From a virus, in the IMG/VR virus record IMGVR_UViG_3300005935_000135, positions 1 through 24,440 of that record: a stretch of DNA of 24,440 nucleotides. One strand, given 5' to 3'. The notes beneath the pieces were generated by a model, which saw only the letters and a program-made list of their open reading frames with translations, did no database searches and was not told the DNA's origin. Positions within the stretch are counted from its first letter, which is position 1. Every line of letters starts with the position of its first letter. A program made the translations under genes and the position numbers. This document shows, piece by piece, positions 8,448 to 15,764 of this stretch.

Positions 8448-9021
8448 ATACATACTCATTCTATTACTGATTCCGGCACTCGCTTCCGGGGGCTGGTATT
8501 ACGCTGGAACACATGAAGTTAAATATTACGGCTTCCCGAATACTGCCGGAACGCCCTCTGCTCCTGTTGGCTCTTGGACTTCGTGGGGGACTCCTGTTGA
8601 TAGTACATACTGTAACAAATATGACCCTATAGTAAGCGGGACAATCACAGGGATCAATGCGTATGTGCGGAATGATAGCTGGACTACAAATGCGTGGCTC
8701 GTTGTCTATCGCGAAACTGCGTTAATTGGATATTCAGATGCCTTGGGTACGCCTGGGGTTGGCTGGACAGGTTATTTATCGCTAAATGTGGTCGGTGGGC
8801 AGAACCTTAATTACACATCGGGCGACAATGATCTTTACTATGGTCTTGCGTGGGATGCGAGTGATGGAGATCCAAAATTAGGTTACGACGATGGGGGAAG
8901 TAGTGTTGATATTTTTTATGACACTGCGCCGGTGCATTCGGGCGCACCTGATCCAACGGCTACGAGTTGGGCTACTTCTGCGGCAGATGATATGGGAGTT
9001 ATTTTGAGGGTAACGGAATGA
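8434..9021 (+). CDS. Exported beta-rich protein, probable fibre component
   Basis: 195 residues. Start ATG 8434 is chosen because the signal peptide begins exactly there (MRLIKYILILLLIPALASG, then GW); it overlaps the previous gene by 14 bases and lacks a strong ribosome site, so translational coupling is likely. The upstream in-frame extension to 8251 only reads through the preceding gene. The mature part is rich in Gly, Trp, Tyr and Asp and looks like a single beta-sandwich of about 175 residues (GTITGINAYVRNDSWTTNAW; DNDLYYGLAWDASDGDPKLG), resembling carbohydrate-binding or fibre-tip domains, though I cannot name the family. Its stop overlaps the next ATG (ATGA). Confidence 0.78.
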   Translation: MRLIKYILILLLIPALASGGWYYAGTHEVKYYGFPNTAGTPSAPVGSWTSWGTPVDSTYCNKYDPIVSGTITGINAYVRNDSWTTNAWLVVYRETALIGYSDALGTPGVGWTGYLSLNVVGGQNLNYTSGDNDLYYGLAWDASDGDPKLGYDDGGSSVDIFYDTAPVHSGAPDPTATSWATSAADDMGVILRVTE

Positions 9022-10796
9022 AGAAACTGCTTATCGTATTGTTTTTGCTTTACGCTCAGAGTGTTTGGGCTACTAATTATTACTGTCGAGATGATGCAAG
9101 TGGCGGAGATGGTTTGTCAGATGCCACCGCTTTTACTTTGGCTGAAGTGAATGCAAAGAGTGACTGGGTAGCTGGTGATGACGTTTATTTCAAGTGTGAT
9201 GACACTTGGACAGGCGAAACTTTAAATATAGACTGGAGTGGTGTTGATGCAGGCAACCCGGCAATTGTCGGAGCTTATTATGGGTCTGGAACAATAGGGG
9301 TAAGTGGAACCAAGCCAACAATAGACGGAGAATATACTTATCCAACTGCTACGTGGTCACATCTAATCGGCATAGATACTCAATCCTATATAACTCTTAC
9401 GAATATCAGAGTGGTCAACTCTCTTGCCAGGGCTATTTGGGTTGATGAGTCTTCGTATATTGATGTCTTAAATTGTGACGTAAACAAAGCATATAGAACG
9501 GGGATTGGTTTTGGTGGCCCAAGCAATAACTGTTCTGCTATAGGGTGCACAGTAACAGATGTTGCATGGGTATATCAAGTAGCTGATTGGCCTGCTGCAA
9601 TTTTTTGTATGAATGGTTGCGATAGCATGACTTTTAGCGACAACACTGTCCATAATAATTGGGGAGAGGGTATTGGTCTTTACTACCACACTACCAATAG
9701 TCTTGTTGAAAACAACTTCGTTTATGAGAACCGAAGAGTTAATATATATAACGGTTCAAGCAGGAATAATATAATAAGATATAATCTAATCTTTGGACAT
9801 GGAAGTGATTCTAACGGTCACGGAATTATGATAGATGACGAACAGTGGCACAATGACGCTTACTCGGAAAATGTAGAAATATATGGTAACTTTATTGCTT
9901 ACTGCTATGTTGGATTTTACTTCGGTACTTCACATGAGGATGCTGTTTTTAAAGATCATAAAATTTACAGTAATACTCTTGTGGATAATGTTAGAAACAT
10001 GGGTTTCTATGGCAACAAGGATGCTGAAAACTCTGAAATAAAGGATAACATTTTTTATTGTATTACGGGCGGGGGTTGTAGTAATTTGTCATGGACTGCT
10101 GACAGCGATATAGACTTTGACTACAATTTGTGGTCATCTGAGCCTGATACGAATGCCAAGGGAGCTAACGATCTTTCCTATGCTGATCCTGTGATTCTAA
10201 GAACGTCGGGATGGAGAGAGTTGGGTGGTGAAAACGTAGTTGTAACTGATTTTGCACTTCAAGTAGGCTCTCCAGCGATTAATTCGGCAATAAACTTAGG
10301 TTCTCCTTATGACATTATAGTAGACGCTGAAGGATCAACGTTTCCGGCAAGTGTGGTTGCAGGAGATCAAGATGATTATGGTTCAGGATGGGAAATAGGG
10401 GCTGATTTGTATGGAGTTCCTCCAACCTTGACTAATTTGACAAGCACCCCTGTTTCCTGTGTAACCGACCCACTGAATCACGACATGGTGTTCTCAACAA
10501 TATTAAATGTAGAATTAAAATATGATTCCTCAGATGTGGCTTTTGGGAGCATGGGGGATACATTTACGAATACTGATGATACGAGTCATTCAGAGACTTT
10601 AAGTTCGCTATCCTGTGGAGTTACTGAGACACAATATGTTAGAGGGCAGGATGAGCTTGGCTATACAAATGAAAGTTCAACACAGGTGGACATAGTTGTT
10701 CAAGGGAGCCCAGCATTGCCTCACGAACATTCACTGACAACTGGATCAACACACTCTTTAACGGCTGGATCAACACACAGCATAGGAGCACAATAA
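9018..10796 (+). CDS. Exported right-handed beta-helix protein, second candidate spike
   Basis: 592 residues; ATG 9018 overlaps the preceding TGA. Signal peptide MKKLLIVLFLLYAQSVWA, cut before TNYY. Residues about 20-110 resemble the N-terminal cap of secreted beta-helix (polysaccharide-lyase-like) proteins (YYCRDDASGGDGLSDATAF). Residues about 110-400 contain beta-helix rungs of the right-handed parallel type (SLVENNFVYENRRVNIYNGS, NIIRYNLIFG, NVEIYGNFIAY). About 475-570 looks like a separate Ig-like domain. The C-terminus is a tandem STHSLT-type repeat rich in histidine. The mature chain has 12 cysteines, some in the beta-helix ladder. Likely a polysaccharide-binding or depolymerising spike; no catalytic residues can be assigned. 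Confidence 0.8.
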   Translation: MKKLLIVLFLLYAQSVWATNYYCRDDASGGDGLSDATAFTLAEVNAKSDWVAGDDVYFKCDDTWTGETLNIDWSGVDAGNPAIVGAYYGSGTIGVSGTKPTIDGEYTYPTATWSHLIGIDTQSYITLTNIRVVNSLARAIWVDESSYIDVLNCDVNKAYRTGIGFGGPSNNCSAIGCTVTDVAWVYQVADWPAAIFCMNGCDSMTFSDNTVHNNWGEGIGLYYHTTNSLVENNFVYENRRVNIYNGSSRNNIIRYNLIFGHGSDSNGHGIMIDDEQWHNDAYSENVEIYGNFIAYCYVGFYFGTSHEDAVFKDHKIYSNTLVDNVRNMGFYGNKDAENSEIKDNIFYCITGGGCSNLSWTADSDIDFDYNLWSSEPDTNAKGANDLSYADPVILRTSGWRELGGENVVVTDFALQVGSPAINSAINLGSPYDIIVDAEGSTFPASVVAGDQDDYGSGWEIGADLYGVPPTLTNLTSTPVSCVTDPLNHDMVFSTILNVELKYDSSDVAFGSMGDTFTNTDDTSHSETLSSLSCGVTETQYVRGQDELGYTNESSTQVDIVVQGSPALPHEHSLTTGSTHSLTAGSTHSIGAQ

Positions 10797-10797
10797 A

Positions 10798-11118
10798 ATG
10801 AAAATGTTTAAAGCTTTATTTATCGCAATTTTGGCAGTTTGTTTTTTGGCAGGGGTAGCGAGTGCAGAGACAACATTGTCGTGGACGGCTTCGGAGGGCA
10901 TTGTAGAAAAATATACTGTCTATGTGGACGGAGCGCCGCAGGACGTTGGGATGGTTACAGAGATTCTTGTATCATCGCTTACTCTCCCAAGTGGAGATGC
11001 TGATGTTATTTTTACTGTTACGGCATCAAATATTATAGGCGAAAGTGACCACAGCGATTCGGTGTCTTTGGGAAAGCCGACAACTCCGGGGGGTTTCCGT
11101 CTTGTTTCTTCGGAGTAA
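10798..11118 (+). CDS. Exported fibronectin-type-III-like protein
   Basis: 106 residues; ATG 10798 with AGGAG at 10784-10788. Signal peptide MKMFKALFIAILAVCFLAGV ending ASA, then ETTLSW. The mature chain is one Fn3-like domain: LSWTASEGIVEKYTVYVDG, followed by SLTLPSGDADVIFTVTASN and IIGESDHSDSVSL, which matches the W-to-Y strand pattern and the closing N-x-x-G-x-S-x-x-S of Fn3 modules. Fn3-like and Ig-like domains are common on phage surfaces and help weak binding to carbohydrate. Last of the run of seven exported genes. Confidence 0.78.
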   Translation: MKMFKALFIAILAVCFLAGVASAETTLSWTASEGIVEKYTVYVDGAPQDVGMVTEILVSSLTLPSGDADVIFTVTASNIIGESDHSDSVSLGKPTTPGGFRLVSSE

Positions 11119-11159
11119 TAAAATAAAGACAACTGACTCAATCTGATCGGAGGTTTAAA

Positions 11160-11462
11160 ATGAGTGATGTTGTAACAGTAATAGCGGGGACGACACTTTT
11201 TGCTCAATTCGGGCTACTTGGTTTTATTTTAAGGGGTCAGAATAACAAGATTAATGATAAGGCTAAGACCCAGGATGAAAAGATAGAAAAACTCGAAACG
11301 AAAAGTGGCGAGCATATCACAAATGAAAAACATGGCCTTGTATGTGAAAATGCGGGGTTGAAAATGCGGGAACATATTACACAGGAGATGACCACACTAA
11401 AAGATTTGACATTTAAGGAGCTTCGCGAAATTAAAACACTCATTAAGAACGGAGACGGATAA
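11160..11462 (+). CDS. One-TM coiled-coil membrane protein, holin-like
   Basis: 100 residues; ATG 11160 with a good GGAGG at about 11149-11153. One hydrophobic segment near residues 4-24 (VTVIAGTTLFAQFGLLGFIL) is followed by RGQNNK and a long charged heptad-like helix (about 30-98). Positive charges after the segment suggest the C-terminus stays in the cytoplasm, as in XhlA-like or one-TM holins; an inner-membrane spanin would need the opposite orientation. The next gene, a peptidoglycan-peptidase-like protein, overlaps by one base (TAATG), so a lysis pair is the simplest reading. Function inferred from topology and neighbour. Confidence 0.6.
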   Translation: MSDVVTVIAGTTLFAQFGLLGFILRGQNNKINDKAKTQDEKIEKLETKSGEHITNEKHGLVCENAGLKMREHITQEMTTLKDLTFKELREIKTLIKNGDG

Positions 11463-11770
11463 TGCTTTTAAAACTCGGCGTTGACATAGCGAGGTTAAAA
11501 AGACCTATCAGGCGCAAATTAGACCTGATTGACAACATCTTCGAGAGGAATGGATATGGAGAAGCCGTTATATCGTCAACATACGAGGGCGATCATGGGG
11601 CAAATTCGCTTCATTATGCCGATTTAGCCATTGACCTTAGAAGGCCGAAGAAGCGCATTACAATCACACTGAAAGACCTTGAAAAAGACTTAAAGGAGAG
11701 TCTTGGAAAAGATTTTGATGTAATATTAGAAGGAAACCACTTTCATATTGAGTACGATCCGAAGGGGTAA
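11462..11770 (+). CDS. Minimal M15-family peptidase, putative endolysin
   Basis: 102 residues. The M15 (D-Ala-D-Ala carboxypeptidase/L-Ala-D-Glu peptidase) zinc pattern is visible: S49-L-H51-Y-A-D-L-A-I-D58, then E90-G-N-H93-F-H95. By analogy H51, D58 and one of the H93/H95 pair bind zinc and E90 is near the catalytic position. It would cut cross-bridges of peptidoglycan. It has no signal peptide, so it needs the upstream holin-like protein or another exit. At about 100 residues it is at the small end of the family, catalytic core only with no wall-binding domain. An alternative role is a virion-associated peptidase. Confidence 0.78.
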   Translation: MLLKLGVDIARLKRPIRRKLDLIDNIFERNGYGEAVISSTYEGDHGANSLHYADLAIDLRRPKKRITITLKDLEKDLKESLGKDFDVILEGNHFHIEYDPKG

Positions 11771-11773
11771 ATT

Positions 11774-13798
11774 ATGCCGAATTTAGAAATGGAAGGATAT
11801 AAAAACAATGACCAGATAGCCAATGATGAGTCCTTGTTTATGGAAGATGAAATGGCAACCAGGAGACAGCAAGACCCGGTTGTTACATCTTTATCAAGTT
11901 ATGTGAAGAGATCCTGGGAAGCCGCAAGGGACGAAAAACAAACATGGATTGAAGCCGAAATGCTGAAGGTTAAGCGTCGCCTCAAGGGAGAATATGAGCC
12001 TTCTGTTTTGGCTAAAATCAGAGCCCAGGGTGGGTCTTCGGTTTTTATGCGCTTGACAGACGAGAAGTGCGAAGCTGCGAAAGCATGGCTATTCGATATT
12101 CTTTTAAACGAAATGCCTTTTGATTTTAAGCGTTCTCCTGTGCCGATGTTACCGCCGCCTCAGAAAGAAATGATTGCTGAGGAAGTCAAGGCAAAAACTG
12201 AAATGGTAATAGTTAATGGCGTTTATACTCTTCCATCAGATATAGACCAGAGAATTAAAATGATATCGGCTCATATTCAGAAGAAAATGCAGGAAGTGGC
12301 AAATGAAGCTGAGGCGGCTATCGAAAGTAAAATAAAAGACGTTGTTGTAGAAAGTAACTGGAAAGAAGCTCTTAAAGGATTTATCTCTGACTTGGTGGAT
12401 TACAAAGCGGGATTTCTGGAAGGTCCGATTATCAGGAAAAAACGAATAATGGCATGGGATGAACAAGGTAATCCTCAACCCACGACGAAATTAATGGTAA
12501 CATGGGACGCTCCGAGTCCGTTTGATATATATCCTCTACCGGCCAGTAGAAAACCTGAAGACGGATATATACAGAAACATACCCTGAAACCAAGATATAT
12601 CCAGAGTTTAAAAGGAGCTCCGGGTTACGACAACGATGCAATCGATCTTGTTTTAAAGGACTATGGCAGCGGAGGTCTTACAAAATGGACGTATGAAACC
12701 AATCAAAACGAATTCGACAGACTGTCTTATAGACAGTATCCTGAGTCAGATCCGGAAGGAACAATCGATGCGCTCCAATTTAAAGGCCAGGTTCAAGGGC
12801 TTCAGTTGGTTCAGCATGGCGTGAGCCCTGAGAGATTGGGTGACTTGTTCGAGTCTTACGATGCTGAAGTGTGGCTTATCGGCAGATATGTTATAAAAGC
12901 CGTTTTGAATGAAAATCCTTTAGGAAAGTATAATTTATTCAAGGCTTCCTTTAGAGAGCGAAAAGACCAATGGTGGGGCGAGGGCCTTCCTGATTTAATC
13001 GAAGATTCCGACAGAATGTGTGGTGCTGCAGCAAGAAATATTGCAAATAACGCTGGCATGATAACAGGGCCTCAAGTCGGGGTCGATACGGACGCAATGG
13101 CCCCAGGAGACACCATAAAAACAATAACGCCACTCAAGATATGGCAATTCAAAATGAAGGATGTTCAGAGCGGAACAAGAGCTCCTATCTGGTTTTTTCA
13201 GCCGAAGTCCATGATTAGTGAGTTGATTAAACTATATGAGTTCTTTTCAAACGAGGCTGATAATAAAAGCGGAATTCCTAAATATTCTTACGGTCAAAAG
13301 GGTGGCGGCGGAGCGATAAACACAGCGACAGGCTTTAGCATGATGATGTCAAACGCTTCCAGAAATATAAAAAAGGTTGTTAAAAGCATTGACGGAGTTA
13401 TTGAAGGATCAATCGAAGCTCTCCATCATTATTTATTAATGACAGATCCTGACCCGGTTTTAAGAATGGGGGATATAAATTTACAAGCTACAGGCTCAAA
13501 GTCGTTGATTAACAAAGAACAGGCGCAAATAAGACGGCAGGAAGCTTTACAGATGGTAGTTCATCCTGCGGTGCTTGAATTGATCGGAAGAGAAGGATTC
13601 TCTGAGTTCATGAGACAGTTCTTTACCGGGCTTGACGGTTCAACTGCGGATATTGTACCGTCGAAGGAAGACATACTGCTTCAGAATATAGTGGCGCAAA
13701 ACGCTCCACAGTCGACAGGTAGGGGTCAAATAACCGAGGGTGCTAAAACTAATCAGGCAGGAGACAAGGTAGGAGGCCAGGATGTCAGAACAGCTTAA
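11774..13798 (+). CDS. Portal protein (podovirus type)
   Basis: 674 residues. Forms the twelve-subunit ring at one capsid vertex through which DNA enters and leaves. Recognised from overall length, an acidic N-terminus, the SVFMRLTDEKCEAAKAWLFD segment, ADNKSGIPKYSYGQ and GGGAINTATGFSMMMSNAS near residues 495-530 (a typical podoviral portal signature), and a helical charged C-terminus. No signal peptide. ATG 11774 lies four bases after the preceding stop and has GAAGGGGTAA upstream. The 3' end overlaps the next gene by 17 bases. Confidence in role is high; the exact subfamily is not determined. Confidence 0.88.
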   Translation: MPNLEMEGYKNNDQIANDESLFMEDEMATRRQQDPVVTSLSSYVKRSWEAARDEKQTWIEAEMLKVKRRLKGEYEPSVLAKIRAQGGSSVFMRLTDEKCEAAKAWLFDILLNEMPFDFKRSPVPMLPPPQKEMIAEEVKAKTEMVIVNGVYTLPSDIDQRIKMISAHIQKKMQEVANEAEAAIESKIKDVVVESNWKEALKGFISDLVDYKAGFLEGPIIRKKRIMAWDEQGNPQPTTKLMVTWDAPSPFDIYPLPASRKPEDGYIQKHTLKPRYIQSLKGAPGYDNDAIDLVLKDYGSGGLTKWTYETNQNEFDRLSYRQYPESDPEGTIDALQFKGQVQGLQLVQHGVSPERLGDLFESYDAEVWLIGRYVIKAVLNENPLGKYNLFKASFRERKDQWWGEGLPDLIEDSDRMCGAAARNIANNAGMITGPQVGVDTDAMAPGDTIKTITPLKIWQFKMKDVQSGTRAPIWFFQPKSMISELIKLYEFFSNEADNKSGIPKYSYGQKGGGGAINTATGFSMMMSNASRNIKKVVKSIDGVIEGSIEALHHYLLMTDPDPVLRMGDINLQATGSKSLINKEQAQIRRQEALQMVVHPAVLELIGREGFSEFMRQFFTGLDGSTADIVPSKEDILLQNIVAQNAPQSTGRGQITEGAKTNQAGDKVGGQDVRTA

Positions 13799-14360
13799 AG
13801 ACGAACTCAACAAGATAGGCGAAAGTTCGCATGATAAACTTAATACCGTTCTTGTAGATGGTGAAGAGGCGTTTCTTCAAGACATACCGAACATTACCGA
13901 CCACAGGACATTCGGTGATATCGAAGAGGATGAAAAGGAACAGTGGGCTGTAATGTATAAAAGCCTTGATGAAATCCGGAGAGACGACAGGGTAAGTGCT
14001 ATAATGGCGATTGAAGATTGTGTGGAATATGCCATGAAAAGTTTAGGTGTGGACCTGTTCAAGCTTGTAAAAATAGAAGAGTTCTCTTTCTTCCCAACTT
14101 TGTCCAAGTTAAAGAAAATCTTCAGCGATGACAAGTTAAAGAAAAAACTGTTCAGGGAACATCGTGTAAGAGTATCAAAGCACAGAAAATCCCAGGTGGA
14201 TGAAATTTGGCAGGAAGGTCTTCATATTTACAAGGACAAGGAACTTGCTTATTTCATAGGCGAAGCGAAGGAAATGGTTAGCGAGATGGTGCTTTCTGTA
14301 CCATTTTGGCTGGTCAGAACAAACGTCGTGCTCCCAGGGGGGAAGGGGTTATTGCATTGA
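13782..14360 (+). CDS. Unrecognised head-region protein
   Basis: 192 residues, strongly charged and mainly helical, no signal peptide. ATG 13782 has GGAGG at about 13771 and overlaps the portal end, so it is made together with the portal. Central part (about 90-150) is rich in lysine (KLKKIFSDDKLKKKLFREHR) and could bind nucleic acid or the portal; the C-terminus carries a short hydrophobic VPFWLVRTNVVLPGG. Genes in this place often encode head-assembly helpers. Family not recognised. Confidence 0.7.
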   Translation: MSEQLKDELNKIGESSHDKLNTVLVDGEEAFLQDIPNITDHRTFGDIEEDEKEQWAVMYKSLDEIRRDDRVSAIMAIEDCVEYAMKSLGVDLFKLVKIEEFSFFPTLSKLKKIFSDDKLKKKLFREHRVRVSKHRKSQVDEIWQEGLHIYKDKELAYFIGEAKEMVSEMVLSVPFWLVRTNVVLPGGKGLLH

Positions 14361-14704
14361 AAATCATTCAATTAAGCGCAGAAGGAAAGTACTTACCGGC
14401 CCTGAATGCTTTAAAGTTTGCAGGTCAGTCAACGAACTCCGTTAAGGATTTTTTGGAAGAATCACTCGCAAGCTACCGGAAATATAATGATGTTTCTGAG
14501 GGTTCTCAGGTCAATGGGCACCAGGGCGTTTGTCAGTTTATAGACCAGCTTTTGGGCATAATCGACAATGCCAGCAATACGCTTCAAAATATAGAAACGA
14601 TAGACCAAAACAGGAGCATGGCAAGCGAGGGAAGTTCATTAACTGAACACCTCGACAGTCTTGACAATGACGGTGTTGGGCTTTCGGATATGGAATACGG
14701 ATAA
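14357..14704 (+). CDS. Small helical head-region protein, TTG start
   Basis: 115 residues if started at TTG 14357, where TTGA overlaps the preceding stop and AAGGGG lies about nine bases upstream. The frame could also begin at TTG 14306, inside the preceding gene, but that has no ribosome site and adds a basic run that merely shadows the upstream frame. Content: a helical repeat-like first half (KIIQLSAEGKYLPALNALKF) and a polar second half with a helix (QFIDQLLGIIDNASNTLQNI). The acidic C-terminus ends GLSDMEYG. Not recognised; a minor head or portal-associated protein by position. Confidence 0.6.
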   Translation: MKIIQLSAEGKYLPALNALKFAGQSTNSVKDFLEESLASYRKYNDVSEGSQVNGHQGVCQFIDQLLGIIDNASNTLQNIETIDQNRSMASEGSSLTEHLDSLDNDGVGLSDMEYG

Positions 14705-14714
14705 GGACTAAAAA

Positions 14715-15074
14715 ATGCCAAGACTTAAAAGAGAAAAAGCTCAAAAAGACGAATGGTGTGAGTGGGTTACACCTGTCATGAAAGGTTATAGAATGGCTTG
14801 CTGTGACTGTGGGCTGGTCCATAATATGGATTTTATTGCAGTTAAAGTTTTACAAAAAACAGAGGATGGTTTTTGGAAATATAAAGAACTTGACCCAGAT
14901 CAATACAGAATTATTTTCAGAGGACGGCGCAACAACAGAAGCACCGCACAGGTAAGGCGGCACATGAAGGGCGCATACTTTAAACCATTACCGAAACGTA
15001 AGGATTGCAAAGACAAAATAACTATAATGAATAGGCCAAAAATAACTTGCAAAACCGAAGAGTTGAATATATAG
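14715..15074 (+). CDS. Conserved small phage protein with CxxC (zinc-ribbon-like)
   Basis: 119 residues; ATG 14715 with AAGGA upstream. The segment WVTPVMKGYRMACCDCGLVH (about 17-36) followed by a basic FRGRRNNRSTAQVRRHM (about 68-84) is a pattern I recognise from small uncharacterised proteins in phage head clusters. Cys-x-x-Cys with a nearby His is compatible with metal binding or a beta-ribbon; the arginine-rich tail suggests RNA or DNA contact. Function unknown. It precedes a 32-codon frame and the non-coding region before the capsid genes. Confidence 0.7.
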   Translation: MPRLKREKAQKDEWCEWVTPVMKGYRMACCDCGLVHNMDFIAVKVLQKTEDGFWKYKELDPDQYRIIFRGRRNNRSTAQVRRHMKGAYFKPLPKRKDCKDKITIMNRPKITCKTEELNI

Positions 15075-15172
15075 TGGAAATTGATAACAAACAGATATTA
15101 AAGGCATTGATTAGAGGGCTTAGATATTTGGTGAAAATGCTTGAAAAAGTGTCGAAAGGAGAGCCGGTATAA
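15074..15172 (+). CDS. Possible 32-residue microprotein
   Basis: GTG 15074 overlaps the preceding TAG stop, and the TAA at 15170-15172 is immediately followed by the next ATG. The peptide is an amphipathic helix with hydrophobic residues spaced every three to four positions (QILKALIRGLRYLVKMLEKV) and a basic face. No strong ribosome site, so it would rely on coupling. The exact fit between flanking genes argues for a real gene; short length and a GTG start argue caution. Confidence 0.45.
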   Translation: MEIDNKQILKALIRGLRYLVKMLEKVSKGEPV

Positions 15173-15358
15173 ATGAGTCGATTATCGCAAATATTCTGGG
15201 CGTTAGAGGCAAAAGAAATGCCAACCATCTATGATTCAAGGGTTTATTTCACAAGTTTTGACTTAACAAATAGCATAACGCGCATGGACATTACTGCTGC
15301 AAGGCGGCGCATTATTAATAAAAAAAGGAGGCCGAAAATAAAAGGCGGGAGCTCATAA
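15173..15358 (+). CDS. Small basic protein of unknown function
   Basis: 61 residues; ATG 15173 preceded by AAAGGAG at about 15155-15161. C-terminal half is strongly basic (AARRRIINKKRRPKIKGG), suggesting nucleic-acid contact; the N-terminal half is neutral with several aromatic residues. Last gene before the structured non-coding region. Family not recognised. Confidence 0.5.
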   Translation: MSRLSQIFWALEAKEMPTIYDSRVYFTSFDLTNSITRMDITAARRRIINKKRRPKIKGGSS

Positions 15359-15373
15359 AATAAAACACATAGC

Positions 15374-15411
15374 AACCTGATACTACCGGATTAAGCCGCA
15401 CCTATCAGGTT
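15374..15411 (+). other. Perfect 9-bp inverted repeat in leader of capsid genes
   Basis: AACCTGATA (15374-15382) and TATCAGGTT (15403-15411) are exact reverse complements around a 20-base loop. The loop and the following bases share TTAAGCC twice (15391 and 15411 region). The element stands alone in the 130-base gap before the capsid cluster and is followed 19 bases later by a long terminator stem, so it may be part of a structured leader RNA. No known RNA family recognised. Confidence 0.6.
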
Positions 15412-15429
15412 AAGCCAGTCAAACGCGAA

Positions 15430-15477
15430 AGCCTCACTGGAGTTCTAAAAAAAACAGAATTCCGTGGGGCTTTTTTT
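15430..15477 (+). terminator. Long rho-independent terminator before capsid genes
   Basis: A 16-bp stem with one bulged T: AGCCTCAC/GTGGGGCT below and GGAGTTCT/AGAATTCC above, around an A-rich loop (15447-15455), followed by seven T (15471-15477). The next gene's ribosome site AAAGGAGGTG starts only five bases after the T run. It ends the portal transcription unit, or acts as an attenuator that tunes the capsid genes, since no clear sigma-70 promoter is visible between it and 15498. Confidence 0.87.
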
Positions 15478-15497
15478 ATTTAAAGGAGGTGAGGCAA

Positions 15498-15692
15498 GTG
15501 AGACATCCAAAAAAAGCAATAGACGAACTGACGGTGGCAAAAATTATTCCTCCGCCTTCTGTGGGAGATCAGGCATCAGCGATTACCGATTTAACCGTAA
15601 CAGGTACTTACGCCACCGATGACACACCGATTGAAACGGCAATAAATTCTATTTTGGCAGCAATGCGAGATGTAGGACTGATAGCAACATAA
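15498..15692 (+). CDS. Small head-fibre-like or decoration protein, GTG start
   Basis: 64 residues from GTG 15498, seven bases after a near-perfect AAAGGAGGTG; the in-frame GTG at 15489 lies inside that site and is not used. The chain ends with DDTPIETAINSILAAMRDVG, a short helical C-terminus of the kind seen in small phage head-fibre and decoration proteins encoded just before scaffold. Proline-rich middle (KIIPPPSVGD). No signal peptide, unlike the decoration-like gene after the capsid. Role inferred from ending and position. Confidence 0.62.
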   Translation: MRHPKKAIDELTVAKIIPPPSVGDQASAITDLTVTGTYATDDTPIETAINSILAAMRDVGLIAT

Positions 15693-15706
15693 ACCTTTAA
15701 CCCAAT

Positions 15707-15750
15707 GAATACCTGAAATCAGGCTCTACGGAATACCTGAAAACAGGCTC
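15707..15750 (+). repeat. Two tandem 20-base hairpin repeats before scaffold gene
   Basis: 15707-15726 and 15731-15750 differ at one base; each contains CCTG-4 bases-CAGG, a small hairpin with an AAAT or AAAA loop. They end four bases before the scaffold ribosome site AGGAGG. They could stabilise the mRNA end, bind a protein, or set scaffold translation. Confidence 0.7.
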
Positions 15751-15764
15751 AAAGGAGGTACGAA

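Noticed and set aside
7659-8459. Several antisense frames of 76-135 codons opposite fibre genes
   Set aside because: Their cysteine- and serine-rich content mirrors the sense codons, they overlap well-supported genes entirely, and none has a convincing ribosome site.
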